Shown one piece after another: positions 1 to 5,000 of a stretch of DNA of 6,184 bases. The translations under genes were made by a program, and so were the position numbers. Source of the stretch: Oscillospiraceae bacterium (GTDB lineage: Bacteria; Bacillota; Clostridia; Oscillospirales; Oscillospiraceae). Where the stretch lies: contig WRMX01000008.1 in the NCBI GenBank assembly GCA_009776905.1, positions 29,992 to 36,175 of the forward strand, read 5' to 3'. The notes under the pieces are model-generated. The model did not search any database, was not told the DNA's origin, and saw only the letters and a list, made by a program, of their open reading frames with translations. Each line of letters opens with the position of its first letter. Position 1 is the stretch's first letter.

Positions 1-1026
1 TCCGATTCATGCCCCGACCGTTGGGGAAGGTTGTTGATGAATCGTAAGGAAGCGATTGTTGCAAGGACAGAAGGGCGGAAGCCTCGAGCATTGACAGAAG
101 CTGATTACTTATTAGGCGTATTCGATGAAACACGAATGGGCGCTTTGCGCTTCTCGCTTGCTGAGGGTGCCCCATTTGTATCATTCGATCCGGATTTTCC
201 TGTTCCTCCATGGACAACGCTGAGGTCGCTGGAATCAGCTTCACTTGCGTTCGAGAAGAGCGATAATAGCTTGTCAGAAAAATGGTTGAACCAACTGCTT
301 GTGCCGGGATCTTCATTGGGGGGCGCTCGTCCAAAAGCATCTGTATATGGACCTGATGGTTCGTTGTGGATAGCGAAATTCCCATCGCGGCACGATGAGT
401 GGAATTCGGGAGCATGGGAATATGTTGTCCATGAGCTTGCGGAGAGTTGCGAGCTGAATGTCCCGGAAGCCAAGCTCGAGCATTATTCAGATGCAGGCGG
501 GACTTTTTTGGTCAAAAGGTTCGATAGAAACGAATCAGGAAGAGTTCATTATGTCTCGGCGATGACAATGCTTGGTAGGACAGATGGCGATGAGGCAAGG
601 GGAGCAAGCTACTTGGATATTGCTTCTTTTTTGACGTCGAGTGGGGCGTCGCCAAAGCGTGATTTGGAAGAACTGTGGAAGAGGGTCGTTTTCAATGTGG
701 CTGTTTCAAACACGGATGACCATCTGCGCAATCATGGGTTTGTTCTGACGGATTGCGGGTGGAATCTTTCTCCGTTGTTTGATGTTAATCCGAGTGTCTA
801 TGGAGAGACCCTATCGTTGAATATCAGTACAGATGAAAATACAATGGATTTTGACTTAGTTGTGAGCACTGCTGGGAGTTACGGAATCGATGGGAACAGA
901 GCGAAGCGCCTGGTTGATGCTATTTCCGGTGTTGTTCGCAGTAAATGGAGGTCGTTTGCTTTAAATGCAGGGTTGAGCCGTGGAGAAATCGACGATATGG
1001 AACCGGCGTTTGGTGCATTGCGGTAG
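1..1026 (+). CDS. hipA: HipA-family serine/threonine kinase (type II toxin-antitoxin toxin), 5' end cut off by window edge
   Basis: HipA proteins are cytoplasmic kinases; in E. coli HipA phosphorylates glutamyl-tRNA synthetase and is neutralised by HipB. The frame is open from base 1, and its first codons read SDSCPDRWGRLLMNRKEA, matching the end of the HipA N-terminal domain (usual form DSLPDRWGR). The gene therefore starts upstream; about 341 residues are present, against roughly 400-440 for the family. Visible kinase features: Gly-rich loop SLGGARPKA (313-339), whose Ser (313-315) aligns with the E. coli autophosphorylation site Ser150; ATP-binding Lys in LWIAKFP (376-378); catalytic loop NTDDHLRNH with Asp at 718-720; metal-binding Asp in LSPLFDVNPS (781-783). 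The C-terminus looks complete (stop TAG 1024-1026). All key catalytic residues are present, so the kinase is probably active. Any antitoxin gene would be outside the window. Its base composition is poorer in G+C than the convergent cluster. The exact target is unknown; HipA families differ in which tRNA synthetase or other protein they phosphorylate. Confidence 0.93.
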   Translation, partial: SDSCPDRWGRLLMNRKEAIVARTEGRKPRALTEADYLLGVFDETRMGALRFSLAEGAPFVSFDPDFPVPPWTTLRSLESASLAFEKSDNSLSEKWLNQLLVPGSSLGGARPKASVYGPDGSLWIAKFPSRHDEWNSGAWEYVVHELAESCELNVPEAKLEHYSDAGGTFLVKRFDRNESGRVHYVSAMTMLGRTDGDEARGASYLDIASFLTSSGASPKRDLEELWKRVVFNVAVSNTDDHLRNHGFVLTDCGWNLSPLFDVNPSVYGETLSLNISTDENTMDFDLVVSTAGSYGIDGNRAKRLVDAISGVVRSKWRSFALNAGLSRGEIDDMEPAFGALR

Positions 1027-1028
1027 TG

Positions 1029-1045
1029 ATGAAATTACGTTTCAT
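1029..1045 (+). other. AT-rich inverted repeat just after the hipA stop
   Basis: ATGAAA and TTTCAT form a perfect 6-bp stem around the 5-base loop TTACG, starting three bases after the hipA stop codon. The stem can be extended by a G-T and a T-A pair. There is no run of T after it and it is AT-rich, so it would be a weak intrinsic terminator at best. It could equally be an operator or a chance palindrome. Confidence 0.35.
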
Positions 1046-1075
1046 TATATGCATAAACGATGATTCAAACGTGTA

Positions 1076-1105
1076 TTGACAGGGGCCTGCGCCATGATGT
1101 AGACT
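1076..1105 (+). promoter_or_regulatory. Possible sigma-70-type promoter with no gene behind it
   Basis: A perfect TTGACA (1076-1081) is followed after 18 bases by TAGACT (1100-1105), which matches four of six bases of the -10 consensus. Transcription would run rightwards through the 13-bp and 52-bp repeats and against the 3' end of the hydrolase gene. No convincing coding sequence follows, so if real it would make a non-coding or antisense RNA. The -35 match is good, but the spacer is one base longer than ideal and the -10 is weak. Confidence 0.3.
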
Positions 1106-1128
1106 TGGTCTATATACAACCTCCGCTA

Positions 1129-1167
1129 TTCAGCTTACGTATCCAGTTTACGTATTCAGTTTACGTT
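1129..1167 (+). repeat. Three tandem 13-bp direct repeats
   Basis: Three adjacent 13-base units, TTCAGCTTACGTA, TCCAGTTTACGTA and TTCAGTTTACGTT, follow one another without gaps. They share the core CAGYTTACGT and differ at only one or two positions. Short direct repeats of this type can be protein-binding sites (operators or iterons). They lie about 24 bases downstream of the promoter-like pair at 1076-1105. No replication gene or AT-rich origin region accompanies them, so an origin is not supported. They may simply be replication slippage. Confidence 0.75.
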
Positions 1168-1221
1168 TTTAGATATGCTATGGGCATTACGATCACGGTT
1201 TTCATGCATATTTTGGTTTGT

Positions 1222-1429
1222 GGTCAAAACGGCCACATAGCAGAGCCCCTGCAGCGCAACGGTTCAGGTTGATGTTCATTATGAACACAAAGCTCAGGCC
1301 TTGCAGCGCAACGGTTCAGGTTGATGTTCATTATGACCACAAAGCTCAGGCCTTGCAGCGCAACGGTTTAGGTTGATGGTCAGAATGACCACAAAGCTCA
1401 GGCCTTGCAGCGCAACGGTTAGGCTAATG
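1222..1429 (+). repeat. 52-bp tandem repeat array with a hairpin in each unit
   Basis: The unit begins GCAGCGCAACGGTT and recurs with an exact 52-base period at 1251, 1303, 1355 and 1407. Copies 1-3 are complete (1251-1302, 1303-1354, 1355-1406) and nearly identical. Copy 4 decays after about 23 bases (1407-1429). A half copy with 8 mismatches in 29 bases precedes the array (1222-1250). Each unit has a short palindrome: TGTTCA/TGAACA at 1273-1287, an imperfect form at 1325-1339, TGGTCA/TGACCA at 1377-1391, and a decayed form at 1221-1235. The array lies between the convergent hipA and hydrolase genes. Units are contiguous with no unique spacers, so it is not a CRISPR array. Its function is unknown; bidirectional 3'-end structure or a protein-binding array are possible. 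Confidence 0.9.
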
Positions 1430-1438
1430 AAAAATGGC

Positions 1439-1496
1439 GAGCGTTCGTTTGAGCCAAGTTAGCATGAGAGCGTTTGTTTGAGCCAGGCGAGCATGC
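1439..1496. repeat. 29-bp imperfect tandem duplication across the hydrolase stop codon
   Basis: Bases 1439-1467 and 1468-1496 are two adjacent 29-base copies sharing GAGCGTTYGTTTGAGCCA and differing at five positions. On the minus strand the inner copy encodes the hydrolase C-terminus MLAWLKQTL. The outer copy, beyond the stop, encodes MLTWLKRTL in another frame, continuing as AIFH to a TAG at 1424-1426. Because 29 is not a multiple of three, the duplication shifts the frame and creates the present stop at 1459-1461. Confidence 0.85.
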
Positions 1497-2406
1497 GGGC
1501 GATGTTTTCAGGGGACGAGAAGCGTTCGTCTCCGTGTCCGTAATCGGGGAATTCGTCATACACGACGCGGTCGTCGCCGCATATTTCGCAGATCTTTGCA
1601 ACGATTTCGCGTGAACAAGCTATCGGGACCACTTCGTCCGCTGCGCCTGATTGAATCAGCGTCGGCGGCATTTCTTTTGTTATCCAGGTGGAGGGTGATG
1701 CGAAATATGCCAGGTTGGTGTTCTCGCGCGCGTTGACGCCGAGAAAGATGTCGGCGAAATTAGCCATTTGCATTTCCGTGCCGTCGGGCAGCTTCATCAT
1801 TGGGATTTTTGTGATGAATTCGGACTGCAGGATGAGGTCGCCCACGCCAAACCAGCTGACCACCGCTTGCACGTCGCCGGGAATGTCCGCGAATCCAAGC
1901 GTTTTATCATACAGCACGTCGTTATTTGCGCTCGCGGCGGCAATGACGGCATGGTAGCCGCCGGCAGACCCGCCGCATAACGCGAATCTATTGGCATCCA
2001 GCATATATGTTGCTGCGTTCGCGCGTAGATATCTGATTGCTGCCTTATAATCGCAGACCGGGTTTGGGAACAGCCCATCGGGGTCGTACCCGCCATCGGG
2101 GAGCGCTTTGCACAGCCGCTGTTCTACCGACACGACCGCGAAACCATGCGGGATCGCTTCCATATACGCCGCTGTCTGGAAGTCTCGTTTCTCACCGCCC
2201 CAGAACGCGCCTCCGTGTATGCATATCAGGGTGGGGAAGGGGCCTGCGCCTGTTTCAGGCAGGTAGACGTCCAGTTTCCGCGCAGGGTGTGGGTTTGACG
2301 GTGTGTAGTCGATGTCCTGCCATTTTCGCGTTATTTGCGATACGTCCATCAGGGGCATGGCAAAGGGGTCGCCGGGGTCCGGGGCTATGAGTCCAACATA
2401 TGGCAT
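1459..2406 (-). CDS. Alpha/beta-hydrolase esterase (COG0657 / BD-FAE-like), 315 aa
   Basis: A serine hydrolase of the alpha/beta-hydrolase fold, probably a carboxylesterase. No signal peptide is seen, so it should act in the cytoplasm. Order of motifs, numbered from MPYVG: oxyanion-hole HGGAFWGG at 64-71; a strand and turn of the DYRL type, here VEQRL at 94-98; DYKAAIRYLRANA before the nucleophile; nucleophile elbow GGSAGG with Ser147; acid Asp258 in GAADEVVP; His291 in DYGHGDE. All three triad residues and the oxyanion HGG are present. The ATG at 2404-2406 is chosen because an AAAGGA lies nine bases upstream and homology-like sequence starts there. It is the last gene of the minus-strand cluster, 90 bases after the MoaD-like gene. 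The C-terminal codons are part of a 29-bp duplication that altered the end of the protein. The substrate is unknown: acetyl, feruloyl or small alkyl esters are all plausible. Confidence 0.9.
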   Translation of the reverse strand: MPYVGLIAPDPGDPFAMPLMDVSQITRKWQDIDYTPSNPHPARKLDVYLPETGAGPFPTLICIHGGAFWGGEKRDFQTAAYMEAIPHGFAVVSVEQRLCKALPDGGYDPDGLFPNPVCDYKAAIRYLRANAATYMLDANRFALCGGSAGGYHAVIAAASANNDVLYDKTLGFADIPGDVQAVVSWFGVGDLILQSEFITKIPMMKLPDGTEMQMANFADIFLGVNARENTNLAYFASPSTWITKEMPPTLIQSGAADEVVPIACSREIVAKICEICGDDRVVYDEFPDYGHGDERFSSPENIARMLAWLKQTLSC

Positions 2407-2415
2407 ATGTGTTTT

Positions 2416-2421
2416 TCCTTT
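2416..2421 (-). promoter_or_regulatory. Ribosome binding site that fixes the hydrolase start
   Basis: AAAGGA on the minus strand lies nine bases before the ATG at 2404-2406. The alternative in-frame ATGs at 2422-2424 and 2485-2487 have no comparable sequence ahead of them. Confidence 0.65.
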
Positions 2422-2496
2422 CATATTAAGGTGAGCGCGGCGTCCGTATAGTGCGCGTGTTGTCCGGATTGAGAGGGTGGCGCACATTTGTAAAAG

Positions 2497-2751
2497 CTAT
2501 CCGCCCATTACTGTGCGGCAGAGGTGCAGGACGCCGTCTTGCGTGAGCTCGCTGTCCAGTGTGACGGGCTTGCCGTTGAACATTGGGTGCATGTTTTTGT
2601 AGTTTTTTTCCGGAATGTGGGCGCTGCATTGGCGTTCGCATTCCGCGAGCAAGTCGCGGACGGTGGACCCGTCCGCGACTGCGTATGCCCCGTTTGTCAG
2701 GCCGGGCACGAGTTCGGTTGCTATGAATTTTACTTCGATTGTTAGCTGCAT
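2497..2751 (-). CDS. MoaD/ThiS-like beta-grasp sulfur carrier protein, 84 aa
   Basis: A ubiquitin-like sulfur carrier. In this family the C-terminal Gly-Gly is adenylated by a MoeB/ThiF-type enzyme, converted to a thiocarboxylate and used by molybdopterin synthase (MoaD with MoaE) to make the dithiolene that binds Mo or W. The 84-residue length is typical. It opens with a beta strand (QLTIEVKFIA), has the family helix near 28-40 (GSTVRDLLAECER), the late NGKPV turn at 59-63, a TQDGVLHL segment at 70-77, and ends VMGG. The ATG at 2749-2751 has GAGGA four bases upstream (2756-2760). Placed directly after AOR, it probably serves the pterin cofactor of that enzyme, a pairing known from other AOR loci. 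No activating E1-like gene or moaE is in the window. Cys38, Cys42 and Cys78 are present; their role is not known. ThiS-type use in thiamine synthesis cannot be excluded but fits the context less well. Confidence 0.85.
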   Translation of the reverse strand: MQLTIEVKFIATELVPGLTNGAYAVADGSTVRDLLAECERQCSAHIPEKNYKNMHPMFNGKPVTLDSELTQDGVLHLCRTVMGG

Positions 2752-2924
2752 ATCGTCCTCACAGGATTTACGCGTTCTTCGCGTTGACGAGGGGGGGCTT
2801 CGCCGCTGCGTTTGCAGCGAAGGTGGAGGTGGATTGCTGGACCGTCGGAGCGTGCGGTGTCCGGGTTGTGGGGGTGGAACCCCCCACATTAATACAAGCA
2901 ATGACGAGATATAATCATGCTGTG
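2752..2924 (-). other. Structured 173-base spacer between aor and the MoaD-like gene
   Basis: No gene is seen here. Read on the minus strand, it holds three potential RNA hairpins in order. The first, at 2867-2888, has an 8-bp stem TGTGGGGG/CCCCCACA with a 6-base loop and starts 36 bases after the AOR stop. The second, at 2798-2822, has core stem CGCTGC/GCAGCG with loop AAAC, or alternatively CTTCGC/GCGAAG. The third, at 2770-2784, is ACGCG/CGCGT with a 5-base loop, just before the ribosome binding site. None is followed by a T run on the minus strand, so they do not look like standard terminators. They may protect the upstream mRNA, tune expression of the two genes, or be decayed intergenic repeats. 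Confidence 0.6.
2756..2762 (-). promoter_or_regulatory. Ribosome binding site that fixes the MoaD-like start
   Basis: GTGAGGA on the minus strand lies four bases before the ATG at 2749-2751. The frame stays open upstream as far as an ATG at 2899-2901, but that stretch encodes only Pro/Arg/Ser-rich sequence unlike any MoaD protein and covers the hairpins of the spacer. Confidence 0.65.
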
Positions 2925-4814
2925 TTACCCGTATATCTCCGCGATGACGTTTTCAAGGCCGCCGAGATCTTCAAGGGCTGCCTTGGTGGGGACCATAGTC
3001 TGCAGATCCCAATCCATTGCCCTGAAGAAATGGTCCGCCAGCCTTTCGTTGTCAATCGTGATGCCGGTGTGCGGGCCTTCTGACATCGCGGGTTTACCAA
3101 CGATGCGGCCGGCAATCGTGTTGTCCTCGCGCTTCATGCCTTCACGCAAGTTGAAAGCGTGGCGCATCGTATACGAGCGGAGGCCGACCTTGCGTTCCTC
3201 GTCGCCTGTGTAGTCGTTGCCTGTGAGGGCGGTGAGGAAGCGGGCCTTGATCCCCGGAGGCATCGCGACGTCGGAGAACTGGCAGAACCCTGCCATGTTG
3301 GTGATCTCCGCATCTATGACTCCGGCAATGTCGCGGTCGGCGTTCTCGGGGGAGTCGAAGTTGTATTTAACTTCCGGCGGGTAATGCGCGGCTGCCGTGA
3401 AGCCTTGCCCGCCCTTGACGTGGCGGCCGGGAGTCGGGTCGTATTGGTACGTCCGCGCAAGGCCGGGGGAGAGGCGCGGGTCGTGCTGCGGGGACTCGAT
3501 GCCGCCCGCGTGCATGACATATTCGTACCCGCGATTATAATGCCTTGACGCTGCGAGGGCGCCGCTGTTCAACACGCGGCCCATGTCGCTTGTGAGGTCG
3601 CACATTGCCTTGGACATTGCGACGATGGCGTCGCCGTTGCCCCATGTGAGGTCGATCCCGCCTGTTTCTTCTTTTGTGAACAGGCCGTTGACGTAGCACT
3701 CCATTGCCCATGCGATCGTGCCGCCAAAGGAGATTGTGTCGAAGCCATATTCGTTGCAAAGGTAGTTGCACCAGTTGACCACGTCGGGGTCGCCGGAACC
3801 GAGGCCTGCGCCGAACATGCCATCTGTTTCATATTCGGGGCGGCCCGTCTCTTCTATCGGGTATTTGCCGACTTTAATGTTATACAGCGCGCCGCATCCG
3901 AGCGAACAAGTGTTGCATGCGTATCTTTTCTTGCTGTAACGTTGATCCATGCCGGGCGATGTGCAGGCCTTGATCTCTTCGTCCGTGAGCTCGGAGGGGA
4001 TGCCGCCCCAGTTTTTGACGCTGGTGTCGCCGCCGTATACGCCGCTTTCGTACGTGCCGCCCGTGCCGTAATTATTGAACATTGGCACCATTGTGTCCGC
4101 CGTCGGGCCGGTCTTGCACCACTCGGCGATTTCTTTGTTTAGCGCGACGATGTCGTCCTTGCTGAACACTTCTGTTTTGGCATCGCCTCTGCAAGCGAGC
4201 GCTTTGAAGTTTTTGCTGCCCATGACTGCGCCTGAGCCGCCGCGTCCCGCTGCGCGGTGGGTGTCGTTCATAATCGCGGCCATATTGGACTTGCGCTCCC
4301 CGGCAGGGCCTATGAGAGCGATGCATATTTTTTCGTCGCCCAGCTCGCTTTTGATGATATTTTCGGTTTCTTCGGTCTTTTTGCCCCAGAGATGCGCCGC
4401 ATCGCGGAACGTGATTTCGCCGTTGTCGATGAACACATAGACCGGCGTGGGGGAGATGCCTTTTACGAAAACGGCGTCATATCCGGATTTGCGGAGCGTG
4501 GGGCCAAAGTGGCCGCCGCTGTTTGAGTCGTTCCACATGCCTGTGACGGGTGATTTGCTGACGACCGTGTACCGCGCGCCGATGAGGGGGCCGTTGCCGT
4601 TCGTGGGGCCCGCGATGAAGCCGATTATGCTTTCGGGCGCGTCCCAGCGTGTTTTTGCGGGCATCATGTCGTAGAGCATCTTTGCGCCCAACGAGGGTCC
4701 GCCTACAAAGTTTTTGAGAATGTTTTTGTCGAAGTCGTGCACTTCGAATTCTCGTTTGGACAGGTCGATGATGACATATTTGCCTTGGTATCCGAGTATG
4801 TTTGATGTACCCAT
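2925..4814 (-). CDS. aor: Tungsten/molybdopterin aldehyde:ferredoxin oxidoreductase (AOR family), 629 aa
   Basis: AOR-family enzymes oxidise aldehydes to carboxylates and reduce ferredoxin, or run in reverse; they carry a bis-pterin tungsten (rarely molybdenum) centre and one [4Fe-4S] cluster and act in the cytoplasm of anaerobes. Features in order: N-terminal domain starting NILGYQGKYVIIDLS; SNSGGHFGPTLRKSGYD at 97-113; pterin-binding AGRGGSGAVMGSKNFKA at 189-205; cluster motif C300-x2-C303-x3-C307; HDPR at 444-447; fourth cluster cysteine C511 in MAGFCQF. All cluster ligands are present. The 629 residues compare with about 605 in the Pyrococcus furiosus enzyme. The start is fixed by GGAGGT five bases upstream of the ATG (4820-4825). 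The alcohol dehydrogenase upstream and the MoaD-like carrier downstream support a role in aldehyde metabolism with a dedicated cofactor supply. The aldehyde substrate is unknown. Related subfamilies (formaldehyde or glyceraldehyde-3-phosphate oxidoreductases, benzoyl-CoA reductase BamB) are possible alternatives within the same fold. Confidence 0.95.
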   Translation of the reverse strand: MGTSNILGYQGKYVIIDLSKREFEVHDFDKNILKNFVGGPSLGAKMLYDMMPAKTRWDAPESIIGFIAGPTNGNGPLIGARYTVVSKSPVTGMWNDSNSGGHFGPTLRKSGYDAVFVKGISPTPVYVFIDNGEITFRDAAHLWGKKTEETENIIKSELGDEKICIALIGPAGERKSNMAAIMNDTHRAAGRGGSGAVMGSKNFKALACRGDAKTEVFSKDDIVALNKEIAEWCKTGPTADTMVPMFNNYGTGGTYESGVYGGDTSVKNWGGIPSELTDEEIKACTSPGMDQRYSKKRYACNTCSLGCGALYNIKVGKYPIEETGRPEYETDGMFGAGLGSGDPDVVNWCNYLCNEYGFDTISFGGTIAWAMECYVNGLFTKEETGGIDLTWGNGDAIVAMSKAMCDLTSDMGRVLNSGALAASRHYNRGYEYVMHAGGIESPQHDPRLSPGLARTYQYDPTPGRHVKGGQGFTAAAHYPPEVKYNFDSPENADRDIAGVIDAEITNMAGFCQFSDVAMPPGIKARFLTALTGNDYTGDEERKVGLRSYTMRHAFNLREGMKREDNTIAGRIVGKPAMSEGPHTGITIDNERLADHFFRAMDWDLQTMVPTKAALEDLGGLENVIAEIYG

Positions 4815-5000
4815 TTTTTACCTCCGTCAAAGTTATTTTTCCACATTTCGATGTGGTTCTGCAAAGCCGCGGTTTTGCTGCGGATGGCAATTTTCGCTCG
4901 GGGTAAGGCCTCAATTGCTGCCACAGGTGTCGTCGCACCGTTAAGCAGTACCCGGCTGTTACATATATAGTTGTGCGTGGGTGGCGATGACTCGCAGCGC
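4815..5000 (-). promoter_or_regulatory. 186-base leader/spacer upstream of aor with a perfect hairpin
   Basis: No gene is seen between the dehydrogenase stop and aor. A perfect hairpin CCACAT-CGAA-ATGTGG (4841-4856) lies 15 bases before the GGAGGT ribosome binding site. A second, weaker inverted repeat, GCAAA/TTTGC, is at 4861-4878. A TATATA (4964-4969) on the minus strand could be a -10 box, but I see no matching -35. The spacer is long enough for an internal promoter or a cofactor-sensing leader. I could not recognise the molybdenum/tungsten cofactor riboswitch consensus by eye and do not claim it. Confidence 0.45.

Noticed and set aside
1129..1167. Iterons of a replication origin
   Set aside because: Only three short units are present, with no replication initiator gene, DnaA boxes or AT-rich unwinding region nearby.
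1060..1272. 70-residue + strand reading frame after hipA with one hydrophobic stretch
   Set aside because: No ribosome binding site precedes the ATG. It overlaps the promoter-like pair and the 13-bp repeats, and it ends inside the 52-bp repeat. Nothing in the protein resembles a known family.
1222..1429. CRISPR array
   Set aside because: The 52-base units join directly with no unique spacers, and no cas gene is near.
2407..2487. N-terminal extension of the hydrolase to an ATG at 2485-2487
   Set aside because: There is no ribosome binding site ahead of that ATG, and the added residues are not family-like. AAAGGA marks the start at 2406.
2867..2888. Intrinsic terminator ending the aor transcript
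   Set aside because: The stem is strong, but no T run follows it on the minus strand, and two same-strand genes continue beyond. I list it as a hairpin, not a terminator.
2752..2901. N-terminal extension of the MoaD-like protein to an ATG at 2899-2901
   Set aside because: The extra 50 residues are Pro/Arg/Ser-rich with no MoaD similarity, and they cover the spacer hairpins. A good ribosome binding site and the family's usual length support the start at 2751.
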